The notes under the pieces: generated by a model
Databases searched by the model: none
What the model was told of the DNA's origin: nothing
What the model saw: only the letters and a program-made list of their open reading frames with translations
Position numbers and translations under genes: made by a program
Part shown: positions 23,862-35,958 of the stretch, piece after piece
How positions within the stretch are numbered: the stretch's first letter is position 1
Layout: each line of letters opens with the position of its first letter
Assembly (NCBI GenBank): GCA_037176725.1
Contig: JAZBRS010000076.1
Span: 123,523,001-123,587,000, forward strand
Direction: 5' to 3'
Length of the DNA stretch: 64,000 nucleotides
Source: Posidonia oceanica
Taxonomy: Eukaryota > Streptophyta > Magnoliopsida > Alismatales > Posidoniaceae

Positions 23862-25171
23862 TGCCAGACTCCGACTTTCGCCTTCGCTTTCACTCGCTTG
23901 GGATTTGCTTTCTTTGTCTGCCTTGTGTGCCTTCTTTGCCTGTTTTGCTCGCTTTTCTGTGCAAACTCCTAGCAAGTCGCTTCGTGGCTACTTTGCTTAG
24001 GTTTTGCACCTCTTTCGCCTCGGTTTGCGCTCCATTTCGCTTGGCTTTGCTTCTCTGCTTGTTTATTTACTTATTGTCTTGCTTATGCTCTTACTTCCTT
24101 TACAGCTTACTTGTCTTTATTTTCCTTGCCTTACTTGCTTATTACTGCTTTAGTTATCGCACAATGCATGTCTACATACTTGTTTGGCAACGATACATGC
24201 CTTTTGAATGTCGAATGCTTCTTTTACACCTTTGCTATGTCACTACGCACACACATACCTTGCATACGTGCCTTTTGACTTGATGAATGTTTTTTTTCTT
24301 CACCATCATGCTCACAAACACCTGCACATGCCATGCACTTGCCTTTTGTTGTGTTGTATGATTGTTTGCTTGCCATTGGTTGATTTTCTTCCCTTTTGCA
24401 CATGCCATGCCTAGAATAGTAGAGACTTGTCTGCTCTCCCCATGGTTAACTAAAAACCGCAAGTAAAAAGAACTTCTAGGAGCAACTAGAGACTCTGAAC
24501 AATCCTTCACCCCCTTGGGTTAATAAAATGTGCAAGATAAAAGACTTTAATCATTGGCATAAGCATCATATAGGGCATGCATTCTTCTCATCTGAGTCCA
24601 CCTATTAGTCTGCGAAGGACGGTCCCGGCTTCTTGTTCCACCGCTTTGGGCGTGGCACGAGTCAGTCGGTCTGTCCCCCCCTCGTCCGGGGGTCGTGTCG
24701 GTGTTAGTAAAGGGTACCACCCACGCTTTGGCGGGGTAGAGGCCACCAACGCACCACCCTGTCATTTCCTGAGCTTTGGGCCGGGAGTTAGACAGGGAAC
24801 CTACTTTTCTGACCTGAGTCGGTGACCCGTACACCCAGGGATACCTGAAGTAGATTACCTTACTAGGACACACTAGCTAGGTAAGGGGGGCATACTAGAA
24901 AGCATGCATATCATTCATGCCATTTAATTAACCCATTTGCATTCATCTTTTTAGTTTCTAACCCCTAATTTCCTTCTGTTGTGTCAGCGTGATCGGTAAG
25001 CGAGTTTCCCTTTGCCAGAGCTCGAGTACCGACCCTCGTTGACGCTCCTGTTGCGACTTTATTCGCGACCATTCCCTTTCTGAGCTATCCGCCTTTGCGA
25101 AGATAGCTCCTCTTAGGAATCACCGCTTGAATACCCGTCGTAGCCCTGTTCTCACGCGATCTAGGTCAGCA
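23862..25171 (+). other. 5' leader of element B
   Basis: Primer-proximal T-rich part, then the GC-rich shared block (about 24560-24860) and the candidate intron. The gag frame is open for about 45 bases upstream of the MAQ start (NTRRSPVLTRSRSA), but X and Y do not support an earlier start. Confidence 0.75.
24881..24987 (+). other. Candidate leader intron of element B (107 nt)
   Basis: Donor TAG|GTAAGGGG at 24881, AT-rich middle, CTAACCCCTAATT then TTCCTTCTGTTGTGTCAG acceptor ending at 24987. Matches intervals of 105 nt in the other three elements. Confidence 0.55.
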
Positions 25172-27181
25172 ATGGCCCAGTACATTAGTGAGCCTCTCTT
25201 CACTCCTGTTACGGAGGGTGTTTCCGTTCCGGCCCCTCCGGTTGCTCCTTCTGTCACCCTTGTTCCCCCTCTGACGCCAGGGTTTCCTCCCCTGACGTCT
25301 CTAGGTTCTCAGTACGTCCCGGGACAGTGGCAAGCATCTCTTCCTCCGGATCCGGTCGCCGAATCTATCTTGACGACCGTTACTCACGTTCCGGAGACGC
25401 CACTGCTCCCTCCATCCCAGGGATACGTCGCATTCGACATCCCTTCCACCGTCGCTGCGACCTTTGCTGTAGAATCCTTTCCTCCTGGACAGTCTGTGTC
25501 CGTGCCACTTGTCTCTCAGCCTTCGCCGGCACTGCACTTCAGCGTCCCCACTGGCGAGACGCCCGAGGCGCAGTACCAGCACCTGATGGAGCTTGCCCAG
25601 AGACTGCAGGGCATGGCTCTATCAGTTCGCCCTTCTTCTATTCCTGTCGTTCCTGAGGTTCCTCTGAGACCAGTTCCTGCATTCCATGCATCGACCTCCA
25701 CACCTCCGCCTCGACCATCGTCTCAACTGCTCACGGTTCTGACGATGGGGGCCCGTTTACCGCCTCCTGCTGCACAACACTTAGCACAGCATGCTCCACT
25801 TCCCTCTGGTGGTCAGTCCTTTGGACCGGCTGGAGCCCAGTACCTCACTGGCTCGCTGTCTGGCACTCCGCCTGTACAGCAACTGGTGCTCCGTCATCCT
25901 ACCCCTATCACAGCACAGCATGGCATCTACTCTTCTCCTCTGCATCAGGTCCAGCATCCTGCATAAACTCCTGCATACACAGTCCCCCAGCACGGATACG
26001 CCGGCCATCCCGTTGCTCCACCAGGCGACGCTATGGTAGATCCGGAGGAGCACTTAGGTGCGACCCATTCGGCGTATGTGCTCGCTACCCTTGCTGATCC
26101 CTCTCCTACAGCAGCAATCCCAGACCCCATCAATAACCGGATGGACATCTTGGAGAAGGCACTACGACTAGTGCAGGGTACTGAGCACCAGACCTACCAA
26201 TTCTGGGACCTCTGCTGCTTTCCAGAGGCGGTACTCCCTCCGAAGTTCAAGATCCCAGACTTCGAGAAGTATAATGGTAGGGGCTGCCCCGTAGCACACT
26301 TGAAGGCGTATTGCGGTGATCTCGCTCAGCTTCAGGCTAACGAGAGGTTGCTGATCCATTTGTTCCAGAAGAGTTTGACCGGGCCGACACTCAAGTGCTT
26401 TACGTCGCTTGACATGTCAGCCATCAAGACTTGGAACGACCTCAGTCAGGCGTTCTTGGAACAATACTCCTTCAACCTCGATCTGGTCCCAAAGAGGGCG
26501 GACTTGATCGCAATCAAGCAGAATTCTAGCGAGCCGTTCGGGGAGTACGTCGGCCGCTGGCGCGCCCTTGCCTCTCAGGTTTGAGATAGACCCTCTGACG
26601 AGGAGTCTATCGAGATCGTTATCAAAGGGGCGCAGTCGTCTCTTGGAGCTCTACTTAGCATCCAACCAGTCACTACTTTTGCGGCACTCATCAGAGCTGG
26701 AGCGCGCGTGGAGAGTTCTTTGCAGAGTGGCAACTTCCCAGCTCTCTCTGCGTTCGCTAAGCAGGCAGTGATCAGCAGTAACAGTGCCAACAGTAGCACC
26801 TCCAACAACAACAGCGGCAGCAACAACAACCATCCGAAGAGGAAGGACTCGCCGAAAACCGCTGTTGCATTCGTCGACTCTCCTGCTGTGCCTGTTCGTT
26901 TGCCATCCCGGCCTGCCCCAGCTCAGATGGTGTACGCTCCTGCACCTAGGAATCCACCCACACCACACATCACTACCACCGCTAGACCGGTCTATCCTGC
27001 TGCACCGGTTCAGCAAGGCTCATACCAGAGGCAAAGAAGGCCACCCATTGAGAAGCGGAGATTCGCCCCATTGGTGGAACCACTCACGGTCATCTTGCCA
27101 AAGGTTGCATCGCTCCTGAAGTTCCTGGAGGTTCGTCCGCCACCAAGTCCTCTGCCGCATTGGTTTAGGCCGGACCTCTTT

Positions 27182-27223
27182 TGCAATTTCCATCGAAGCG
27201 CCGGGCATTCGACGGACAATTGC
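27182..27223 (+). other. Gag zinc-knuckle-like motif (B)
   Basis: CNFHRSAGHSTDNC, spacing C-x2-H-x4-H-x4-C: a CCHC-type nucleic-acid-binding knuckle with His in place of the second Cys. The same motif occurs in C (45411-45452) and X. Confidence 0.7.
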
Positions 27224-28321
27224 TTCTCCCTGCGGAACGCTATTTAGGACTTGATCGAATCGGGAACGATTGTGATCGACACGCACGAGGCATCCACTCA
27301 AGCACACACTCATGCATCTGCACACTCAGCTGTTCCCCCTCATTCTGGCATCACCCGCCAACCCCTATCGGAGCACTCTTATCCGGGAGGGGCGGGAACC
27401 TCAGGCATCCATTCTGTCTTTCCTTCTGGGCCTGCTACCTCTGTGGTAGACCCTTCTGATCTCATCTCTGACATCTCTGAGCCTTTCCCTCAAGATCTCT
27501 ATCTCGCGGCAGTTGCCGGCTCCGAGTCGGGAATTCACTTGATCCGACCGCGTGCTAGGCCGGAGCGCCCTCTCGCGCCTCCCACCGTGCTTCCCCAGGC
27601 TCAATCCCCTGTGCACCTTCTAGCTAGGGCCTAGCTTAGTTCCCCCATCCATCTCTTAGGGCGACCTCAGCTACACCTTCTAGGCAGACCTCAACATGCC
27701 CCAGCCTTCCCACCCCAACAACCATACCCTCTGGAGAGACCTCAGTACCCCATAGGTCCACCTGTAACCTCTCCTGTGCTCGCAGCACGTGCTTCAATGG
27801 TTATTGACTTAACCTTGGACACCCAACGCGTCCCTTACAGCTACGCCACAGAGATGTGCGCGGAAGTAACGCGATCGGGGAGGGTCTACAGGCCCCCAGC
27901 ACCGGCAATTTGGCCAAACCACCCTAGACCTGTTATGCCCCCACCCTCTAGCCAACCCATAGCAGATCTGACCTCGAGCCAGCCTGTAGCTAGCCAAATC
28001 CCTGCCCAACCTGTAGTAACCCAGCTTCCTGCCAATACCCCCTTAGAGCCTGCCAGAACTACCCCTCCCCATGCCAAAAAGAGCCAACCTAAGGCAGACT
28101 TGACCTCCCAACTTAAGAAGGTCAAAGCCGACATTTCCATCTGGGACTTGATCCACACCTCTGCCGAACACCGCGAGGCTTTTCTTCGCGTGTTCCAGGC
28201 TGCCCGTGTGTCCTAGTCCATTGAGCCTTCAGCCTTGGAGAGCATGGTTGGGTTGATCGCGGAGCCCCAGGTCATCTCTTTTACGAGTGATGAGCTGCCT
28301 CCGGCGGGGATTAATCACAAC

Positions 28322-28670
28322 CAGCCCCTATTCGTCACGGTGCAGTTCAAAAACTTTCGCATTCCCCTAACACTGGTTGATAATGGGTCAGGCCTTAACG
28401 TCTGCCCCTTGCGTACTACAACCAAGCTCGAATTCAAAGCCGAGGACATCACGCCAGCCATGAAGGGAATGACAGCCTTTGACAACACTCACCATGACGC
28501 TCTAGGGATCCTGATTATTCCTCTTGCTATTGGCCCGGTTGTCTTCGACGTAGAATTCTATGTCGTTGACTTGCAGCCAAATTTCAATCTTCTGCTTGGG
28601 CGCCCTTGGCTCCACAAGCATCAGGTCCTTCCTTCGACCCTCCATCGAATGATAAAGTACCGTCGCGGCG
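28322..28670 (+). other. Retropepsin-like protease domain (B)
   Basis: Core LTLVDNGSGLNVCPL with catalytic Asp at 28379-28381, followed by the flap region and the LLLGRPWLH signature. Processes the polyprotein. Active-site triplet is D-N-G rather than D-S/T-G. Confidence 0.8.
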
Positions 28671-28882
28671 ATGATGTCATTGTCGTCATGGCGGAGAACT
28701 TTGAGAAGGAGCGGATCGAAACAGTCTCCCCCGTGTCTTCGCAATCTATCCCGTTTGACCCCGAGACTTCTGAAGCCCTATATCGCGTTAATCGGTGTGA
28801 GCCAGTTAACTTCATTCCTGATCTTGAACGTGTCAACTCCTTGACCGTTCACAGCAACCCCTTTCGAATGGTCGAGATTGTA

Positions 28883-29002
28883 TGTCACAGGTGGGGTTAC
28901 GTAAAGGGTACGCCGCTCGGGCGTCATGGCCAGGGGATCGTAGAGCCGATCGTAGCAGTGGAGCGAAGGAAATCCGAAGGCCTCGGCTACGAACCCAAGC
29001 CC
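28883..29002 (+). other. G-patch-like segment after the protease (B)
   Basis: WGYVKGTPLGRHGQGI...GLGYEPKP has the glycine spacing of a G-patch (RNA-binding motif). A G-patch behind a protease is known in betaretroviruses. C has it at 47187-47306. Confidence 0.55.
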
Positions 29003-30825
29003 AACGAAGATCACTGCTTTCGGCTCAACAATCTAGAATCAGCCATTCCCAAAGACCTCACTAACTTTACCAGTGCAGGAACCCTGGGATCGACCGACGA
29101 TCAAGACACGGCACCGACAGAGGATTGGGTGTGTGTTGAGGACTACTACTCGGATGAGGAGCAGTCTGGCACAATAGAGGCAGTCCCAACCGGCACAGCA
29201 GAAACAGTAATCAGAGCAGAGGCCACACAGTCAATCAATTCAGCTCTCCCTCTGGCAGAAACAGTAGGCAGCTCAGCAGGCCCTGTGACAGAACTAGCAA
29301 GTTCCCACTCTTTTGCAGCCACATCAGCTTCCCAAGTACAGACAGCAGCAGTGCAGGAGTCAGAGACACTCCTTCTGGCAGAATCAAGCATGCTACTAGC
29401 GGTCACAGCAACATCAGTGCCACTGTCCCTATCTCTGGAGGGGCAGTTAATCAATACAGTCAGCAGCGCGGCTCAGCCCGCTTCAACATCCACATCTCCA
29501 GGAATGCAGCCGGCGCAGTCCGCTTCGCATCCTCCTGACAACCAGCAGCAGCTCTCATGGCAAGACCCCATGGCGTCAAAGGCTGCACTCTCTCAGTTAC
29601 GGCCCGATACAAAAGGCCAACTGAGCACTACACTCTCCGGGCCCTTGAGCCCTCTGAAGAGCACCCCTGCTTACCCTGCAACAGTGACCTTGGCAGCTTA
29701 TCCATCTATGGCACCGCTGACTTGTCTATTTGGGCCTTCTACATCAGAGTTGCCGCCATCGGACGCGCCCGTGAACAAAATCATGCAGATTCCAAGGGTA
29801 GCAATCTGTCTTGCAGCCGAGCCAGTGCCGCAGGCCCCCGGCGCCTACTACGTCGACTCCCCCTCAGACGAGGAAGAAGGAGTGGCGATAGAAGCCCAGG
29901 TCGATTCTTGGATGTCCGACTTGGAGCTACTTTATCAAGAACAAATCAAGTCGATAGTAGAAGACCTGGCAGAGCATCAAGCCGCAGAAAGGAAAGGGAA
30001 AGCCGTGGTTACGGACCCTCCTCTGCAAGAAGACCTTGCCTCTATCATGGTCCTGGAAGAAGACTCAGCAGCGCCGGACTCCCCTAGACCAGATGAGCTC
30101 ATTCCTCTCCGACCAGAAGGCGGGTCTAGGTGGTTTGTGCAACACATGCCTCATTTGAGCAGCATAGCGAGCGGCAATGCCCAGATCAGCCGCCAGTCCG
30201 GCATACCCTCCCCAAGCACACTGGAAGACCCAGAGGAGGAAGCATCAGCAGTGCAAGCAGTAGCAGTAACAGAGCAGAAAGCAGAATCAGTAACAGAGCT
30301 GTCAGCAGCCTCAGCAGCAGAACAATCAGCAGCATCAACAGCAGAATCAGCAAAGCACTCAGCAGAATTAGTCAGGCCAAAGCAAGTAGTAGAAGGAATT
30401 GCTGGGACGGAGGTCGCGCACCGAGGCTACAAGAACACTCGAGTAAGCGTGACCATCCTGAAGCGTCACCAAGGCCAAGCAGTGGAACACATGCACTCTT
30501 TCGACATCATAAGTCCTTCGTTTGAGAAAGAGATCCTCTCGGAACTTATTGCTTACAGAGAGGAGGACGATACGGGCATGGATGAGACTGATGAATCATT
30601 GCCCGAGTTCCGGCCCTATGACGACGACCCAGAAGGCCCCAACCTCCATGTTGAAGAAGAAACAGAGGTTGTCAACATCGGCACAGTTGAGGAAGTCAGA
30701 GAAGTTCGTATCAGCGCCCAGCTGTCCTCCCAGGCTCGAGCAGAATTCATCGCATTCTTGAAAACATATGCGGATGTCTTCGCCTGGAGTTATGAAGATA
30801 TGGTCGGCCTTGACATAGAGATAGT

Positions 30826-31640
30826 GGTGCACAATCTGCCCTTAAACCCGGATGCCAAGCCAGTGAAGCAGAAGCTAAGAAGATGGCGACTGCAGTGGCT
30901 GCTCATGATCAAAGAAGAGATAATGAAGCAGCTCAGGGTCAACTTTCTGAAGGTCGTTCTTTATCCTGAATGGCTGGCAAACATTGTACCTGTGCCCAAG
31001 AAAGATGGCCGAATCCGGATCTGCATCGACTACAGGGACCTGAACAAGGCGAGTCCCAAGGACGACTTTCCATTGCCTCACATTGACGTCCTAGTCGACA
31101 ATGCAGCGGGCCACAAGATGCTCTCCTTCATGGACGGCTTTTCTGGATACAATCAAATCAAAATGGCGGAAGAAGACATGGAAAAGACTTCATTCATCAC
31201 CCCTTGGGGAGTCTTCTGCTACCAAGTCATGCCGTTCGGCCTGAAAAATGCTAGTGCGACCTATCAGAGGGCCATGACTGCGCTGTTCCACGACCTCATG
31301 CACCAAGAAGTGGAGGTCTACGTAGACGACATGATTGCTAAAAGCAAAGAGCCTGAAGATCATCTTACCTGTCTCAAAAAGCTCTTTGACCGTCTACGAA
31401 AGTACAAGCTGCGCCTGAATCCTAAGAAGTGCGTATTCGGGGTGTCTTCTGGCAAATTGCTCGGCTACATTGTTAGCCAAAGGGGGATTGAGGTGGACCC
31501 GTTGAAAGCACAAGCCATCGTGGACATGCCACCCCCCAGAACTGAAAAAGAAGTCAGAAGTCTGCTTGGGCATTTACAATATATCAGTCGCTTTATTGCA
31601 CAGCTTATGCCCATCTGCGAGCCCATATTCAAACTCCTGA
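30826..31640 (+). other. Reverse transcriptase domain (B)
   Basis: Contains HNLPLNPDAKPVKQKLRRW, ICIDYRDLNKASPKDDFPLP, FMDGFSGYNQIKM, the QVMPFGLKNA block and the catalytic YVDDM (31319-31333). It copies element RNA into DNA in the particle. Confidence 0.93.
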
Positions 31641-31679
31641 AGAAGAATGTGCAGATTCACTGGAGCGAGGAGTGTCAGG

Positions 31680-31960
31680 CTGCATTTGCCAAGATCAAGC
31701 AGCTACTGACCAAGCCTCCTGTCCTGGTCCCGCCTACACTAGGGAGACCTTTGCTTCTCTACCTTTCTACCATGCAGCATTCCATGGGCGCCGTCTTGGG
31801 CCAACATGATGAATCTGGTAGAAGGGAGCGCGCCATCTATTACCTGAGCAAGAAGTTTAATGAATGTGAAGCCAGGTACAGTACACTAGAGAAGACCTGT
31901 TTGTCCCTTGTCTGGGCTGCACAGAAACTAAAGCACTACATGATGGCATACCCAGTATAG
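31680..31960 (+). other. RT-linked RNase H, degenerate (B)
   Basis: RPLLLYLSTMQHSMGAVLGQHDE... followed by AIYYLSKKFNECEARYSTLEKTCLSLVWA. The usual DAS catalytic start is replaced by STMQHS, so catalysis is unlikely. Confidence 0.75.
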
Positions 31961-32214
31961 CTCTTATGCTGGCATAATCCTATCAAGTTCCTTTTTCAGA
32001 AGCCGACCATGGTGGGCAGATGTGCTAACGGGCAGGTGTTATTGTCTCAATACGACATCACCTTTGTCACACAGAAATCCATGAAGGGTCAGGCCATGGC
32101 AGACCATCTTGCTGACCTTCCTCTACCTGAATACCAACCCCTCCAGACACAGTTCCCTGATGAAGACATTCTCTTTGCAATGGAGGACTCTGAGCAGAAA
32201 AATCCTGAAAAGCA

Positions 32215-32610
32215 AGAGGAATGGCAGCTCTACTTTGATGGTGCAGTCAACAAAAAGGGCCGAGGCGTAGGCGCAGTGCTGACCACGCCCCAGGGACAGA
32301 TGATTCCCTTCGCGAGGAAGCTGACTTTCGCATGCACAAACAATGAAGCGGAGTATGAAGCATGCATCCTAGGGTTGAAAGTCGCCCTCGAACATGAGGC
32401 GCAGAAGCTGCATGTGCACGGTGATGCCATGCTAGTAATTTCTCAAGTGAACGGCGACTGGAGGACAAAAGATCCCAAGCTTGTGCCGTATCACGAACAC
32501 CTGCTGAGGCTGATGGAAGAATTTGAGAGCATCTGCTTCACATACAAGAACAGAGCCAAGAACGCGTACGCAGACGCATTGGCCACTTTGGCATCCTGGC
32601 TCACTATATC
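32215..32610 (+). other. Second (archaeal-type) RNase H (B)
   Basis: EWQLYFDGAVNKKGRG, TNNEAEYEACILGL, VHGDAMLVISQVNG and KNAYADALATLAS supply the D, E, D, D catalytic set. This extra RNase H before integrase marks the Tat/Ogre branch. Confidence 0.88.
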
Positions 32611-32699
32611 TGAAGACGGTGCAGTGGATGTATCCGTTACTCGCATTGAGCAGCCTGCATATTGCCTGAACATAGAAGAGGCAGATCCAGCAGAGGAGC

Positions 32700-33943
32700 A
32701 ACCCTGGTATCGAGATGTAAAATCTTTCCTGGAGTCTGGCAGCTTTCCTCCTGATACCGCGGTAGTAGACAAGAGAACTCTGGCGCGTCTGGCGTCAAAG
32801 TATGTGTTGGGGGCTGGGCAGTTGTACAGAAGGTCATACAATCAGATGTTACTGCGCTGCCTGGACAAATCGGAGGCTGACACGCTGATGCTCCAAGTGC
32901 ATGCAGGGACTTGTGGCCCGCACATGAATGGCGTCCTCCTTGCCAAGAAGATCATGCTCCAGGGATATTTCTGGCAGACCATGGAAGCCGATTGCTGCCG
33001 GTTTGTGCGTAAATGTCACAACTGCCAGATCCATGGTAACTTCATCAAGGCCCCTCCACATCAGCTGCATAACATGTCTTCGCCATGGCCTTTCTCCACC
33101 TGGGGGATCGATGTCATCGGCCCCATCCACCCTGCTGCTTCAAATGGTCATCGTTACGTCCTGGTAGCGATCGATTACTTTACCAAGTGGGTGGAAGCAG
33201 CCTCTTATAAGACAGTCACCGCTGTGGCAATAGAAAAATTTATCAGAAACAATATCATTGCCCGATATGGGGTCCCGCACTCAGTCATCTCTAATAATGG
33301 CACAAACTTCATTGCCAAAAGGATCGAGGAATTCCTGCAAAGTCTCAAGATCAAGCATCACCGATCCTCATCCTATCGGCCACAAATGAACGGAGCAGTG
33401 GAGTCTGCAAACAAGAACATTGTCAAAATCCTGAAGAAAATGGCAGAAACCCGCAAGGATTGGCACGACAAGCTCCCGTACGCACTCTGGGCGTACAGGA
33501 CATCAATCCAGACCTCTACAGGAGCCACCCCGTACTCTCTGGTGTACGGTATGGAAGCGGTGTTACCTGTTGAAGTAGAGATCCCCTCTCTGTGGATCCT
33601 ACGAGAAGCTGAGTTGGAAGAGGCAGAATGGGTCGAAGACCGCTGCATCCAACTGAACTTAATTGATGAACGCAGACTGCAAGCTATGCACAACGCTCAC
33701 TGCTATCAGAAGCGGATGGTCAGAGCATTCTTGAAGAAGGTCCAGCCCAGAAACTTTCAGCCAGGGGACCTTGTCTTGCGCGCCATTCATTTGCCTGATG
33801 GTCGAGGGAAATTCCGACCCAATTGGCGTGGCCCCTTTGTGGTCAAGCAGATCTTTTCAGGAGGCGCTGCAACTCTTGAGGATATGGACCGGGTCGAGCA
33901 GTCTGAGCCCGTCAACCTCTGCTATCTAAAGAAGTACTATCAG
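32700..33943 (+). other. Integrase domain (B), catalytic Asp lost
   Basis: Zinc finger (GPHMNGVLLAKKI... C-x2-C at CHNC), core with WGIDVIGP (Asp 33110) and AVESANKN (Glu 33401), C-terminal RGPFVV motif and a final YLKKYYQ. The second Asp is Asn (AAT at 33293-33295) where C has GAT. The distance to Glu is exactly the DD35E spacing. Confidence 0.88.
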
Positions 33944-33946
33944 TAG

Positions 33947-35387
33947 CCGAAAGCGGCCCCGTTGCAGATGCCCTCCTCCCACTTGCACTTGCATTCTCAC
34001 CTCTTGCAATCTCTATTTCAAATCATCATCGTCATCCTTTCAATTCTTGCATTCTCTCCTTTCAAGTCATCATCGCCACCCTCTCAAGCATTGTATCTTT
34101 GGCCCAGTGATGAAAACCGGATGTGCTTGCCTGCTCTGGAAAGAGTCACCCTACCTCACCTGGCACTACTCAGTTGTCTTAGCTAGTGAGGGAGACACCA
34201 CCAATCAGGACAGGCGAACCGCCTAATCTCGCAAAGACATACACCTCTGAGGGAGAAAAAATGTTAGGATGTGAGTCTGGAAAAAGTGAGAGTAGACACC
34301 TAGGTTTGGGCACATCCAAGGAATAGAAGACGAAGACAGAAGCCGGCCCTAGAGATAGGGGTGTGCAGTCTAACCCTGCTCCTTCTACCCATCACACGGC
34401 AGACCCAAAGCCTAAATCCATTACATTTCAAACACCCTCCTTTAGCCACCAAAATGGGGATAGCAAAAGCCTGAAAAAAAAAAAGAGAAAAGCAAAACAA
34501 CAAGCAAAAAAAAGAGATAGAACAAAAACCCAAAAAAAAAAAGGGGAAAAAGCAAGCAAAGAAAAAAAAAACAAAAAAAAGAGAAGAAGAAAAAGGAAAA
34601 TGCAGCCCGAAAAACACAGGCACCATTATCCCCCATGCTTCACTAGAGATCCCCAGCATGTCGAGCTTAAAAGAATCTACCACATCCCTTCAAGAGCGAA
34701 CACTCACCCTCTCCTGGCTAGGGGCAGAGAAAGACTGCATACCTATGAGGGAGAAATCAATCAAAAAAAAAGAGAGCTGAAAGAATAGGTGTAGGTCCTG
34801 AGAGTTTGGCCAATAGCCTGTCCTCACCACACCACCACCTGTACAATGCCAACACCCGTTCCGGAGCGCCACCAGCAAGCCAAGAGTCTAGGTAGGGCCC
34901 AGTGAGTCAGGGACCACTCCCTTCCTTTGCAGCAGGCACCAAAGCACTCCGTATGCTGAGGGCATCCAAGCATACTCATCCATCCAAGCATACTACTCAT
35001 CTTCATAAGCATATCACCTGCATCATGCATACATGCATCCTCTTCTGTCATTCCTCTTCTATCAATTTCTCCCGCTCTGCAACGCGCTTCGGCCCTGAGA
35101 CAGTACTCCTCCCCAGCAGAGCACATTGACGCCACTCGAGCTGCGCTGGTCCAGATCTCCTGCCGGCCCTCGCCCCCGTGTCCGCAAGACTGCTGCAGAA
35201 TCCCCCTGCTTATCAGTGCTTAATTGCTATGTTCTGTTATCAACTGCTATGATACATATGGAACTACATTTTCAGTCTCAGCTTCTGCTTGTTGTCAATG
35301 ATTGCATACCTGCGAGATCTGATTGTTTATTGATAGCAGGTGCCTTCAAGCTTTGCAACTACCAGCCTGTCTTCTGCAACCAGTGCA
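33947..35387 (+). other. Spacer between pol and third ORF (B)
   Basis: Non-coding in both B and C. It contains a TCATC-rich stretch (34020-34080), an A/G-rich tract (34465-34620) and, just before the third ORF, an acceptor-like TTTATTGATAGCAG ending at 35339. That might allow the ORF to be expressed from a spliced RNA. Confidence 0.5.
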
Positions 35388-35958
35388 ATGGGCTTCCCAA
35401 CTCTGCTGACTCCCGCACATTGCTCGGAAACCCTGCGAGAATGGATCGGCAGGCTCACTCAGGAAGACTGTGAGAAGCTGCGCCTCTGGGGGATCCCAAC
35501 TAAACTGCTGAAGGCCGCTGATGTGGAAGTCAGCCGTCACCTTCTGTGTGCCGCCGCAAGATTCTGGAAACCGGCGCACCATGTCTTTCGCTTTGGCAAA
35601 ACTGAGCTGACACCTACACTGGAAGAGGTGCATCGGATCTGCGGCTTTTCCAAGATCCTGGGGCCGCCTATTTTCATGAGGCGAGATGGATATCTCAAGG
35701 TCCTGAGCCAACTGACAGGGCTCCCCACTCGAACCTGCCAACAGAAACTAATCTGCACCAGTGGGCCTGAACCTATGCTTCGCCTTGCGCACTTCGATGA
35801 TATCATGAACAAGCGTGCAGAACTCGAAGATGAGCTGTGGCTCCGAGGATTTGTTATCCACTTCCTGGGCGAGCTGATCTTTACCCATGGCCGACTAACA
35901 GTGGCCATTGAGGTTGCAGAGATTGCATTAGCTGTGGTGACCCAGCACATAGACCTGG
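35388..35958 (+). pseudogene. Third ORF of B (plant-mobile-domain/DUF7745-like), cut by insertion of C
   Basis: ATG at 35388 (MGFPTLLTPAHCSETLREW) and 190 open codons including RFGKTELTPTLEEVHRICGFSKILGPP, ending at TQHIDL where the LTR of C starts. The TPTLEE-x4-GF pattern and the downstream helix-rich part in C resemble the plant mobile domain / DUF7745 proteins that often accompany plant Ty3 elements; this is recognised from memory and not searched. Function unknown. An in-frame GTG at 35340 could extend it, but ATG fits the start in C (53738). Confidence 0.75.

Larger units (their letters stand above)
25172..33946 (+). pseudogene. gag-pol: Gag-Pro-Pol polyprotein of element B, six in-frame stops
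   Basis: One continuous frame of 2925 codons without frameshift. Order: Pro-rich N-terminus; Gag domain (about residues 375-475); C-x2-H-x4-H-x4-C motif (671-684); Pro/Gln repeats; protease with LVDNGS (Asp 1070); G-patch-like segment; long acidic Ser/Ala/Glu linker; RT with YVDD at 2050; degenerate RNase H; second RNase H (Asp 2356); integrase with zinc finger, DDE core and a final GPF motif. Stops are at 25964, 26582, 27245, 27632, 28214 and 31958. Four replace CAG and one replaces CGA of C; the first is TAC to TAA. The second integrase aspartate is Asn (33293). This copy is inactive. Confidence 0.92.
18234..35958 (+). mobile_element. Element B: Ogre/Tat-like Ty3 LTR retrotransposon, interrupted by C
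   Basis: Plus-strand element inserted in the 5' LTR of X (predicted target duplication GGGAC, 18229-18233). It comprises 5' LTR (18234-23842), primer site, leader, Gag-Pro-Pol (25172-33946), spacer and the first half of a third ORF. At 35958 it stops in mid-codon where the LTR of C begins (predicted target duplication CCTGG, 35954-35958). In C the same ORF continues without a break, so the rest of B, including its 3' LTR, is expected after the end of C. Confidence 0.88.

Noticed and set aside
25127..25171. Earlier gag start (MNTRRSPVL...) in B, and the upstream frame in C
   Set aside because: Upstream stretch is absent in X and Y and starts at non-ATG codons; MAQ is common to all four.
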